Shown: positions 1 to 8,441 of the stretch, piece by piece
Position numbering within the stretch: position 1 is the first letter of the stretch
Layout: the number at the start of each line of letters is the position of its first letter
Assembly: GCA_028716365.1 (NCBI GenBank)
Contig: JAQUPZ010000009.1
Location: forward strand, 62,001 to 126,000
DNA length: 64,000 bases
DNA from: Kiritimatiellia bacterium
GTDB lineage: Bacteria > Verrucomicrobiota > Kiritimatiellia > UBA8416 > YA12-FULL-48-11
Direction of reading: 5' to 3'
Program-made: the position numbers and the translations under genes
The notes under the pieces: model-generated
Seen by the model: only the letters and a program-made list of their open reading frames with translations
Databases searched by the model: none
What the model was told of the DNA's origin: nothing

Positions 1-1
1 G

Positions 2-1852
2 ACTTCAACCACTCCTTTCGGAATGCGGGAAGGCGATCCTCAGGGGCGACAAAGTCCTATCTGTTATTATCTGCTCGCGTATATAATTACCACGGACCCG
101 GGCAGGACCCTGATTGCCGTCACAACAAAAAATGGACAATGCCAGGTACGTATTGACGGTTCGCTTATCAATCCCCAGAGGATAAGCAGCAAGTCCGGTG
201 GACTGGGTCAGTGGATAGATTTGTCCAAGGGACTTCACAAGGTGGATGTTGTCTCGTCAGTTGGTTTAAAAGGGACAGGAGAGGCAAAAGAACAATGGAG
301 TGTCTGGTGGCTTGGATGGAGAACACCTCACACAACACCCGAACAGCTCGGAGGAGTACGCCCAAAAGATCTTGCTTCTCCCGGCACCCCGATGTGGGAA
401 AGTCATGTACTGCTTCCTGAAGAAATTGTAAGAACCGGAAGCTGTAAAATAAGGGAAATCAGTTCAAAGGACGGCGGGCCGGTTGCGGTAGTACAAATGG
501 AAGCCACAGAGAATTTCTGGTTCGGTGATGAGCCGCCAATCATCACATACGACCTGAGCGCTGTAACGGCCGGTAATCCTGAAAAAACGCAATACACATG
601 GAAATTCGGGGATGCCGCAAAAATCACAGAGCCGAAAATATCGTGGTTCTTCCGCGGTGGAAATCAAAATGTCACTTTGACAGCGGTTGCAGGCGGCAAA
701 CAATCCTCATGTACAGTTCCTTTTTATGCTTTCTCCGGCACCCGGTCCAGCATGGACAGTGCGTTCACAAAAGAAAATTTCAGGAAAGCATGTTATTTCA
801 CAATGAAAGCATATCCTGCAGAAGTCGATCCAACGGCACTGTGGAGCAAAACAATGTTTAATTTCTTCTACGACTCTCAGGAGTTCGGAAAGGGCAGCGA
901 GCTGCTGGATGAGATCCTGACCAAACGCTGGAATTTCTTCGTGAAAAAGATCCCTATAGAAAAACAAGTAATGCTGGAAGATATTTTCTTCAATTGGATC
1001 GCCCAGAATGACGCAGACAAGGCCATTCGCTGGTTAAAGACCCAGGAGACCGCCTCGCCCAGCGCCGACAGACGTAACAGTCTCAAAATTATGCAGGCTG
1101 AGGTACTGATGTACCAGAAGGGAAATTTCAAAGAAGCGAGGAAAATACTGGAGCCCATTACAAAAGGCACGGACGATAGCGCCGCCGTCGCCAACATAAG
1201 ACTCGGGGACATCGCTTTCCTGGAAAGAAACATGAACGATGCCAACAATTACTGGGGGCTTGTTCAAGGTACCGTCAGAATGACCAAAGGCGACATAAAA
1301 GGCGAAGGCACCGAAATTAAATGGGATGACGGCTCCGGTGGAAAAAAGAAAAGAGGAGCACCGGTAGATAATTCACAGGCATTTACATCTGCAGCCATCA
1401 AGAACGAAAAGGTTGACGCCTGGAAGAAAACCGCCGTTGTAGATACCAGCAAAGCCCTGGCAGTTCAGACACTTGTCACCCAGGGTTTTCTGATGGAAGC
1501 ATTCCAGGAAATGCGCAGGTGGGAACGCACCATGCCCATGAGCAAAATTTCCAGTGATTACATAATACAGGAAGCAAACTTCTATCTGGCCATCGGCAAT
1601 ACAAAACGTGCGCGTAAAATGCTTGAAGCTTATTGCGAAAATGTTGATGTTGCCGGTTATGTCGCAGCCGCCACAGAAACGATTCTCAACTGCATGCTGA
1701 AGGACAAGGAACCAGACAAGGTGTTGAAACAATTCTGCGACGATACCAGAAAACGATTTCAATTCCACCCTCTTGCCGACCGCATGAACGAATTGATGAG
1801 AGTCATTTCTACTGACGGTATAAAGAGAGATGCAACCAGCGACAAGTTGTAA
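2..1852 (+). CDS. Secreted or envelope PKD/TPR-like protein, 5' end cut by window edge
   Basis: The reading frame is open to the left edge, and the first ATG (position 23) has no ribosome binding site, so the gene very likely begins outside the window. The N-terminal third looks like a beta-rich carbohydrate-binding or PA14-like module. It is followed by a PKD-like Ig fold at about nt 500-740, with the pattern Y-x-W-x-F-G-D and a later V-T-L-x-A-V strand. From about nt 1030 to the end the protein is helical and TPR-like, with repeated A-x-x-x-L-x-x-x-G units. No enzyme motif is seen. The SagB-like gene follows after 15 bp and probably shares the transcript. The family is not recognised; a scaffold or sorting role would be inference from TPR plus PKD architecture. 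Confidence 0.75.
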   Translation, partial: TSTTPFGMREGDPQGRQSPICYYLLAYIITTDPGRTLIAVTTKNGQCQVRIDGSLINPQRISSKSGGLGQWIDLSKGLHKVDVVSSVGLKGTGEAKEQWSVWWLGWRTPHTTPEQLGGVRPKDLASPGTPMWESHVLLPEEIVRTGSCKIREISSKDGGPVAVVQMEATENFWFGDEPPIITYDLSAVTAGNPEKTQYTWKFGDAAKITEPKISWFFRGGNQNVTLTAVAGGKQSSCTVPFYAFSGTRSSMDSAFTKENFRKACYFTMKAYPAEVDPTALWSKTMFNFFYDSQEFGKGSELLDEILTKRWNFFVKKIPIEKQVMLEDIFFNWIAQNDADKAIRWLKTQETASPSADRRNSLKIMQAEVLMYQKGNFKEARKILEPITKGTDDSAAVANIRLGDIAFLERNMNDANNYWGLVQGTVRMTKGDIKGEGTEIKWDDGSGGKKKRGAPVDNSQAFTSAAIKNEKVDAWKKTAVVDTSKALAVQTLVTQGFLMEAFQEMRRWERTMPMSKISSDYIIQEANFYLAIGNTKRARKMLEAYCENVDVAGYVAAATETILNCMLKDKEPDKVLKQFCDDTRKRFQFHPLADRMNELMRVISTDGIKRDATSDKL

Positions 1853-1867
1853 ATCCAGTGTTGTCTT

Positions 1868-2743
1868 ATGAAGAAGGTTGTTGCAGTAATACTGGCGATT
1901 ATCACTTTCACATGTTCCTGCAGGCAAATACCGACAGTTGACACACCTACCGGCACAGACGGCATTAAAACTCTCGACGCAATACCTCTGGAGCAATTGC
2001 ATGTTTTCCTCCGGGGTTACGCAGGAGACTGGCGTAAAGACACCGCTGAAAACCGGGGAGCTGAAGCTCCTCCCATCCAGAAACCCTATTCAAAAGATAC
2101 GAAACTTATTAACCTCGTCAGACCGGAAAACATCAAGATCGGCAACGCTCCCCTGGCCAAGATCATTAATCAACGAAGAAGCCGGAGAGTTTATACAAAT
2201 GAGTCTTTAAGCAACGAAGAACTGAGTTTCCTTCTCTGGAGCACACAGGGAATATCAAAAATGGAAAAAGATGCAGAAGGCAGGATTACGCATCATTTCA
2301 GAACAGTACCATCCGGCGGAGCAAGGCATCCGTTTGAAACTTACCTGATCGTAAACAGGGTTGAAGGCATCAAGCCCGGACTTTACAGGTTCCTGCCCAT
2401 TGAACATAAACTGCTTGTCATTCGCGAGGCAGATGATCTGCCCCGGAAAATTACAGATGCATGCTATGGCCAGAAACATCCGGGAGAAGCCGCCGTCGTT
2501 TTCATCTGGTCTGTAATTCCATTCCGGACCGAATGGCATTATGGCCACATTGCACATAAACTCATTACGATTGATGCCGGCCATTTATGCCAGAACCTGT
2601 ATCTTTCGGCGGAATCCATCGGGGCCGGAACATGCGCAATGCTGGGATATAACCAGTCTAAGTTGGATAAACTTATAGAAGTTGACGGCAAAGAAGAATT
2701 CGCATTTTACCTTGCCCCGGTCGGTAAGATAAAACCAGATTAA
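1868..2743 (+). CDS. SagB/ThcOx-type nitroreductase-fold dehydrogenase with signal peptide
   Basis: An FMN-dependent nitroreductase-fold protein of the SagB type, whose relatives oxidise azolines to azoles in thiazole/oxazole peptides. Family marks are RRSRR (residues 103-107) followed by the L-S-x-x-E-L-S-x-L-L-W-x-x-Q-G-I block, PSGGARHP (148-155) and DAGHLCQNLYLSA (about 240-255). The last ~190 residues form the catalytic domain. Residues 1-18 read as a signal peptide (KK then a hydrophobic run) ending T-C-S-C, a poor lipobox. Export would be odd for a peptide-modifying dehydrogenase, which normally acts in the cytoplasm. A YcaO gene lies 5.7 kb downstream. Substrate unknown; a secreted nitroreductase unrelated to peptide modification is equally possible. 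Confidence 0.85.
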   Translation: MKKVVAVILAIITFTCSCRQIPTVDTPTGTDGIKTLDAIPLEQLHVFLRGYAGDWRKDTAENRGAEAPPIQKPYSKDTKLINLVRPENIKIGNAPLAKIINQRRSRRVYTNESLSNEELSFLLWSTQGISKMEKDAEGRITHHFRTVPSGGARHPFETYLIVNRVEGIKPGLYRFLPIEHKLLVIREADDLPRKITDACYGQKHPGEAAVVFIWSVIPFRTEWHYGHIAHKLITIDAGHLCQNLYLSAESIGAGTCAMLGYNQSKLDKLIEVDGKEEFAFYLAPVGKIKPD

Positions 2744-2802
2744 AATCTTGCAGACCCAAAACAATAATCCTCCGGACAATTCGACTGAATTATATCGGGA
2801 AA

Positions 2803-5382
2803 CTACTGTCCGCCAGTTTGATCTTCCACTTCACCCCTGATCACTGCCTCGCGACAAAGTGAAATCCGGGAAGTAAAATCAACCCCTTCATTTTTTAATT
2901 CAGGAAAATCTTCGCAGATTGAGCAAAAACGCAGGGAACCTGGTCCATATTCCATTTTCAGCGGGTTCATTCCAAAACGGCGGTAGTACTCAACAACAGG
3001 GACATCATCGGTAAGCGCAGGTACATTACCGGCAAACTCAACTAGAGCATCCCGCGTGGCAACAAATGTTCCAAAAAGTTGTTCAACATTGGTAATGCCA
3101 ATACCGCCAAGATCATCCTGGATTTCCTTCACATTCATCATCTTGCGAATTCTGTTCGTATTGAGCTTTGGCGTACAATCCGAACCAAGAAGCAACAGGT
3201 TACCCATAGACGGCATCCATCCGCTCACATAAGGGAACTCATCAATAAATGCATGCACTTCACGCCGGATTTCTTCCCGCGACTGCTGGAATAAAGGTAT
3301 CCATTGCACAACCATACCACCGGACTTCAGCCGGCGTTTGCACAATTGATAAAACTCTGAAGAATATAAATTGGAACTGCCTGAATCACGGGGATGCGGC
3401 GGTTCAAGAGTGATAAGGTCATAGGCTTGCCTTGTTGTAAGCAAATGCGTACGTCCATCCTCGAGTCGCATGATGAGTTCTGTTCCTGTCCGCGATCGCC
3501 CCCGCCAGAGCGAACCGGTACCAGGCTCAAGATTTGCCTGTTTCTTGATATCGAAATTGAATTCATGAAAACAGTCAACGGCATGAAGCACCGCACGGGA
3601 AAGCTCCACACATTCGGAACTTTTGAGTGGATATAAGGTTGTTGACCCGAATGTCATTCCACTACCCAAACAGATCACAAGACTGTTGCTGCAATTGTCA
3701 TGCAGGAGCAGAGGCAAATGCGACATGAGTTTCATATACCTTCGCGCATGGAAACCAGTATTAGAGAGCGCCCGGCCGTTTACAAACATGTTCAGATTTA
3801 CCGATCCTGCATCATAACTGCGCCAGATTCGCACCCACGCATCAGTATCTTCGCAGTCAAATATCCAGCCGGGCTGTTCTTTCGATTTGACTATGCCGCC
3901 ATCGTGCTGGATAAAAAAATCCCGCGGCGCAAGCATTGTCCCCGTTACAGTAAAAACGCAAAAAATAACAGCTCCAAAGGCAAGTCGGCCAAACAACTTT
4001 CCGCCATATTGCATGCCGTCATTCCACACCCAAACTCCAATGCCAATAAACACGCTTATCGCTGAAAGCACCTGCAATCCGGCACAAACGCCAAATTTGC
4101 CAAGTAACACAAACGTGCCTATCAGTGATCCCGTTATGCCGCCAATCGTGTTCATGGAATAGAACAAACCAATGCTCTTATTACTTTCCTGTTTCATGTT
4201 TCCATACAAACAGGCAAGCAATGGAAAAGTTATCCCCATGATCATCGCCGGACACAGCAACACAAGCGCAGAACTTCCAAATAATCCACCAATTATTCTC
4301 CAGTCGCCATTTGATATACTCTCATCTACCCCCTTCCAGACATACCGCGCAATGTCCACATCACCTGCCCAGGTAACCAAGCGGGGCCCAAGTATTCCCA
4401 TAATCCCCAGGGCCGACATAAGTACCGCGAAAAGTGTTAATGCTGTTCTTTCCTTGATCTTTACAACTAACAACGCGTAAATCATGCTGCCTGACATGAT
4501 GCCGAACAAAAGGACCGTCAACATTGAAGCAAATGCATAGATCGACGAACCAAGGCATAAACTTGTCAGCAACCGGGTCCAAATCACCTCGTAACCGAGA
4601 GCTACAGCACCGGTAAAAAATGTCGCAACAAGCAATACATTTCGGCCGCAAGATGATCCTCGTCCCGGGGAATCATCATTTACAATGGACTGATTATTTT
4701 TACCGTTGTGTCCGGAATAAAAAAATTCCTCAGCAGAAGTTTCTGTTTTTTGAATGCACTGGAAGAAATTCTTAAATAACAACACACATGCCGCGGAAAG
4801 AAAATTCAGTCCGGCAGCAAAATACAAAGTATGCCGTATTCCAAAATTTTCAATCAGGTAAAAAGCCGAAAAGAAAGCGCCAGCCGCAGCCCCAAGCGTA
4901 TTAAGTCCGTATAACCAGCCAATATTCCGATTTTGTCTCAGTTCTGTTCGCCGGAAATACCATGTCAGTACGGGCAAAGTAGTACCCATTAACACAGTTG
5001 GTATGATCATTACACCAACAGCAACTGCAGATTGAATCAGGTGAATGGAAAAACTGCCTGTTCCGTGATATCGGGCAAGCAAAACATAAACAGTTTCACC
5101 AGCCTGGAAAAGAAAGGGCGTTGCTGCGGCGCTTATTCCGATACTTATTTCAATAATACCGTAGAGTTTCAGCAAGTCTATTCTATCATCAGTTATTCTT
5201 TCTACGATTGCACTGCCCAGCGCCAGGCCCGCCATGAATACTCCAAGCACCACGGCAACAGCCCATGCCGTACTGCCGAAAATCAAACCGAACATTTTTG
5301 TCCATACGATCTCGCAAATCAATCCACCTGCACCCGAAGCCACGAGACAAATCATGATAAGGAATCGATGGTAATTCGTCAT
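2803..5382 (-). CDS. Fused multi-pass membrane / spermidine-synthase-like protein
   Basis: An 859-residue protein with two sets of hydrophobic helices (about residues 1-205 and 245-500) and a C-terminal Rossmann methyltransferase/aminopropyltransferase-like domain. The glycine motif CLGSGMTFG is near residue 567, and YDLITLEPPHP near 652 corresponds to the catalytic-loop region of spermidine synthases. The start sequence with G-A-G-G-L-x-x-E-I-V-W-T is typical of fused MFS/spermidine synthase proteins. Known members are common, but their substrates are mostly undetermined. The 3' end converges on the SagB-like gene (59 bp apart) with no clear terminator. The start is divergent from the flavoprotein gene across 216 bp. 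Confidence 0.85.
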   Translation of the reverse strand: MTNYHRFLIMICLVASGAGGLICEIVWTKMFGLIFGSTAWAVAVVLGVFMAGLALGSAIVERITDDRIDLLKLYGIIEISIGISAAATPFLFQAGETVYVLLARYHGTGSFSIHLIQSAVAVGVMIIPTVLMGTTLPVLTWYFRRTELRQNRNIGWLYGLNTLGAAAGAFFSAFYLIENFGIRHTLYFAAGLNFLSAACVLLFKNFFQCIQKTETSAEEFFYSGHNGKNNQSIVNDDSPGRGSSCGRNVLLVATFFTGAVALGYEVIWTRLLTSLCLGSSIYAFASMLTVLLFGIMSGSMIYALLVVKIKERTALTLFAVLMSALGIMGILGPRLVTWAGDVDIARYVWKGVDESISNGDWRIIGGLFGSSALVLLCPAMIMGITFPLLACLYGNMKQESNKSIGLFYSMNTIGGITGSLIGTFVLLGKFGVCAGLQVLSAISVFIGIGVWVWNDGMQYGGKLFGRLAFGAVIFCVFTVTGTMLAPRDFFIQHDGGIVKSKEQPGWIFDCEDTDAWVRIWRSYDAGSVNLNMFVNGRALSNTGFHARRYMKLMSHLPLLLHDNCSNSLVICLGSGMTFGSTTLYPLKSSECVELSRAVLHAVDCFHEFNFDIKKQANLEPGTGSLWRGRSRTGTELIMRLEDGRTHLLTTRQAYDLITLEPPHPRDSGSSNLYSSEFYQLCKRRLKSGGMVVQWIPLFQQSREEIRREVHAFIDEFPYVSGWMPSMGNLLLLGSDCTPKLNTNRIRKMMNVKEIQDDLGGIGITNVEQLFGTFVATRDALVEFAGNVPALTDDVPVVEYYRRFGMNPLKMEYGPGSLRFCSICEDFPELKNEGVDFTSRISLCREAVIRGEVEDQTGGQ

Positions 5383-5567
5383 GATCGAGTATCTCGGAAA
5401 TCTACGGCCTTAGGTTTGTCGATAATTAATCTCATAAACAATGGTCTTGTAAGAAGATTCTGACATTCCAGCCTGACAAACGTCAACGGGAAATGAGAAT
5501 TTCAAACGTTCTTAAAAAAGAAACAACATATTCCAATGTGTTTTTTGTGGCAAGCAACAGGAATCGG

Positions 5568-5597
5568 GTTTAATCTATTGAAAGATATGGATTAAAC
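5568..5597. promoter_or_regulatory. Perfect 8-bp inverted repeat abutting the flavoprotein start codon
   Basis: GTTTAATC (5568-5575) and GATTAAAC (5590-5597) are perfect complements separated by 14 bases, and the right arm ends one base before the ATG at 5599. The only weak ribosome-binding-like string (GAAAG) lies in the loop. In RNA this could form a hairpin that limits initiation; in DNA it could be an operator. No trans factor is identified. Confidence 0.4.
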
Positions 5598-5598
5598 A

Positions 5599-8238
5599 AT
5601 GAAAACAGCAAAGCAGGTGTCATTTTGTTTCAAGAATGCAGCTGAACTGGGTTCAGAAATCAGACGGCTGAAGCTGGATATTCCTTTCGACAAAAATATT
5701 TCCCTGATAGGCCGGAAATTCAAACTCGGTAACAAAGTTGTACCAAACCGGCTGGCCGTTCAACCAATGGAAGGAGCCGACGCATTACCCTTCGACTCGG
5801 CTCAGGGTAAACCCGACGGTTCACCCGGCAAGCTGACATTTCGACGCTATACCAGGTTTGCGCAAGGCGGGTTCGGACTTATCTGTGTGGAAGCCACAGC
5901 AGTCATGGCAGAAGCACGTTCCAGTTCTTCTCAGCTTTATCTCCATAAGCAAAATGTGGAAAAATTTTCACAACTTGTAAAAGCTATACGCAAAGCAGCA
6001 TTCGACAGTTGCAGACACAAAGTGACCATTATCATTCAACTTACTCATCCCGGCCGTTATTGCAGACCCGAAGGTACGCCGAGACCGTTCATTACCCATC
6101 ATAACCCGGTCCTTGATCGCATCCACAACATCTCTGCAAAATATCCGGTTGTAACTGATGATGACCTCGACAGACTTCAGGACAGGTTTGTTACAGCTGC
6201 ACAACTTGCCTTTGAAGCCGGATTCGATGGCATAGACATAAAAAGCTGTCACAGGAACTTGCTCGCCGAACTGCTGGGGTCGTTTACAAGAAAGGGTAAA
6301 TACGGCGGATCATTTGAAAACAGAACCAGATTCCTCCGGGAAACAATAACCCGTATTAAAGAAAATGTTCCAGGGCTTATGCTAGCCACCCGAATGAGCG
6401 CTTATGATGCCATTCCCCACCCTTATGGATTCGGCGTGGACAGGAAAGATCCTCGAAAGTTTGATCTATCAGAACCAATCAAGTTGGCCAGAATGTTGAA
6501 AAAATGCGGGGTTTCGATTCTCAATGTCTCCATGGATAATCCCGTCGCAACATCATCTTCTGATAAATCCTCTGATGTCATGACTGACGACGCATCAATT
6601 CCAGGTGAACATCCACTCGTCAACCTGAACCGCACAATGAATATAACCAGAAAAATCCAGAAATCTGTTCCTGATCTTCCGGTAATTGGCCGGGGATTCA
6701 GCTGGTTCAGACAGTTCATGCCTTACGTTGCTGCTGGCGCAATAAAGAATGGTTCAGTCGCTATAGTCGGTATCGGGCGCGGGGCTTTGGCATATCCTGA
6801 CATGGCAAAAGATATCATCAGGTCAGGAAGCCTTGATCCCGTTAGATGCTGTATTACCTGTTCAGCATGCATGCAGATTCTCCGGGATGGAGGTAATGCA
6901 GGATGTGTAATCAGAGACAGCGAAATATATGGACTGGAATACCGCCAGAGACGTCAGTTCGCCCCGGACAGTCTCAAAACAGAAGCACGCCGTTGTCATT
7001 ATTGTGAATCTGCAACCTGTACCGCCGGCTGTCCGGCCCACATAGATGTTCCGGGATTCATCAAAGCTTATGCTGAAGATAATATTGATGAAGCGTTCAA
7101 GATTATTCGCCGTTCAAATGTTCTGCCGGAAGTGTGTTCACATCTTTGCCCCACCTGGTTGATGTGTGAAGGTGCATGTATTGAGTCAGCCATCAGCCAG
7201 AATCCCATTCGCATAAAGGATATTCAGTACGCTGTCTGCTGGATGGCGCGGGACCGTGGTCTCGTTGGCACCAAAATTCCAAAAAAATCTTCCGGTAAGA
7301 CTGTGGCAATTATCGGCGCAGGTCCGGCGGGCGTATCCTGTGCAGTTAAATTACTTGAGGCCGGACACAATGTGACAATTTTTGAACGCGAGAATCAGGC
7401 TGGTGGAACACCTCAGACTGTTATCCGTTCGGGAAGAATTTCAGGAGTAAAGGAAGAAGTTGATGCAGTACTCAGACCGGGAATTCAAGCCGGCAGGCTG
7501 GTGATAAAATACGGATGGGAACTCGGCAAAAATATTACACTTCCAAACCTTAGAAAAGAATTCGATGCCGTACTGCTGGCATCCGGGCTCTGGAAAGAGC
7601 TGTCAATCGGGAAAGCCGATGGGGTCATTGATGCACTGACATTCCTCACGAAAGTTAAAAGGGGTGAAATCATATCTGTCCCGAAAAAAGTAGCCATACT
7701 GAGTGGTGGTGACAGCGCAATGGATGCGGCTGTTACCGCCAAAGAGCTGGGTGCCGTTGATTTATACGTTGTTTACAATGGTTCGCTGTCTGAAATGCAT
7801 TGGCATATGGACGACGCTTGGTTCAGAACCAGCGGTGCCAATTTATTAAGCCTTACAAAACCTGTCAGGTACGAGGTCAGTAAAAAAGGCAAACTTACAG
7901 GTCTTAAAACCTGCAGGACAGAATATGGACTGCCTGACAGTAACGGAACAAGGAAATTGAAAATTGTTCCTGGCAGCGAAAGTGTATTGAAGGTTGACAT
8001 GATCATTGAAGCCATGGGACTTGGAATTGCCAACGACTTGAAAAAAACACTTCAAGGCATTCGATTTAACGAACATAATTTGATCAAAACAACCGGCAAT
8101 GATTCATTTGCCACAGGATTAAACAAGGTCTTCGCAGCAGGCGGTCTTATCAATGGCGGTGCTTCGGTGGTACATTGTATTGTTGACGGAATGAAAGCTG
8201 CGGCTCAGATTGACCACTTCCTGAAACACAGGAAATAA
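5599..8238 (+). CDS. Old-Yellow-Enzyme-like oxidoreductase fused to GltD/DPYD-like FeS-FAD module
   Basis: An 879-residue flavoprotein with three blocks. Residues 1 to about 410 form an OYE-type FMN TIM barrel (NRLAVQPMEGA, LTHPGRY and G-G-S-x-E-N-R-x-R-F motifs). Next is a short Cys cluster around CCITCSACMQ. From about 455 to 550 is a Fer4_20-like region with two clusters (CHYCESATCTAGCP and CSHLCPTWLMCEGAC), as in glutamate synthase small subunit and dihydropyrimidine dehydrogenase. The C-terminal FAD/NAD(P) Rossmann part begins with VAIIGAGPAGVSCA near 568 and has a second glycine motif SGGDSAMDAAV. Electrons would pass from NAD(P)H via FAD and FeS to FMN. Relatives include 2,4-dienoyl-CoA reductase-like enzymes. 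Residues 63-72 look like a repeat-derived insert (see 5785-5810). Substrate unknown. Confidence 0.88.
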   Translation: MKTAKQVSFCFKNAAELGSEIRRLKLDIPFDKNISLIGRKFKLGNKVVPNRLAVQPMEGADALPFDSAQGKPDGSPGKLTFRRYTRFAQGGFGLICVEATAVMAEARSSSSQLYLHKQNVEKFSQLVKAIRKAAFDSCRHKVTIIIQLTHPGRYCRPEGTPRPFITHHNPVLDRIHNISAKYPVVTDDDLDRLQDRFVTAAQLAFEAGFDGIDIKSCHRNLLAELLGSFTRKGKYGGSFENRTRFLRETITRIKENVPGLMLATRMSAYDAIPHPYGFGVDRKDPRKFDLSEPIKLARMLKKCGVSILNVSMDNPVATSSSDKSSDVMTDDASIPGEHPLVNLNRTMNITRKIQKSVPDLPVIGRGFSWFRQFMPYVAAGAIKNGSVAIVGIGRGALAYPDMAKDIIRSGSLDPVRCCITCSACMQILRDGGNAGCVIRDSEIYGLEYRQRRQFAPDSLKTEARRCHYCESATCTAGCPAHIDVPGFIKAYAEDNIDEAFKIIRRSNVLPEVCSHLCPTWLMCEGACIESAISQNPIRIKDIQYAVCWMARDRGLVGTKIPKKSSGKTVAIIGAGPAGVSCAVKLLEAGHNVTIFERENQAGGTPQTVIRSGRISGVKEEVDAVLRPGIQAGRLVIKYGWELGKNITLPNLRKEFDAVLLASGLWKELSIGKADGVIDALTFLTKVKRGEIISVPKKVAILSGGDSAMDAAVTAKELGAVDLYVVYNGSLSEMHWHMDDAWFRTSGANLLSLTKPVRYEVSKKGKLTGLKTCRTEYGLPDSNGTRKLKIVPGSESVLKVDMIIEAMGLGIANDLKKTLQGIRFNEHNLIKTTGNDSFATGLNKVFAAGGLINGGASVVHCIVDGMKAAAQIDHFLKHRK
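5785..5810. repeat. Short interspersed palindrome inserted in frame within the OYE gene
   Basis: The 26 bases have perfect 7-bp ends, TTACCCT and AGGGTAA, around a 12-base GC-rich centre. The centre resembles a widespread interspersed palindrome with a CCCTTCGACTC...GAGGG-like core. It adds L-P-F-D-S-A-Q-G-K-P to the protein between GADA and DGSPG, which are normally close to each other in OYE homologues (from memory of the family). The reading frame is kept. Confidence 0.65.
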
Positions 8239-8375
8239 CCAGTATAACTGAGCACACTAACCATCTACCCGTCAAATCCGGCAACAAATCAGCATAAGAG
8301 GTTCCAACTTAGACATTTCTCTTGGCTGAAAGACCTATTTTCTGTAACTTTTTCCCCGCCCAAAGACATTATCTG

Positions 8376-8422
8376 GTTAGCCAGCCGGGAAGCGCGAGAA
8401 ACTGCAATTCTATGGGGCTAAC
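8376..8422. promoter_or_regulatory. Possible structured leader: 7-bp inverted repeat upstream of the YcaO gene
   Basis: GTTAGCC (8376-8382) and GGCTAAC (8416-8422) are exact complements around a 33-base interval, followed by a TAAGGG ribosome-binding-like string (about 8428-8434) and the ATG at 8442. A smaller hairpin (CTGG-TTAG-CCAG) overlaps the left arm, so two alternative folds are possible. It matches no riboswitch consensus I know. Confidence 0.3.
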
Positions 8423-8441
8423 TGATACTTAAGGGAATAAA

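Noticed and set aside
1373..2002. A 209-residue Cys/His-rich - strand frame
   Set aside because: It covers the end of the PKD/TPR-like gene and the start of the SagB-like gene, both well supported on the other strand.
8294..8374. A 26-residue - strand peptide (M-S-L-G-G-E-K...) as a possible YcaO precursor
   Set aside because: It faces away from the YcaO gene, lacks a leader/core pattern and a convincing ribosome binding site.
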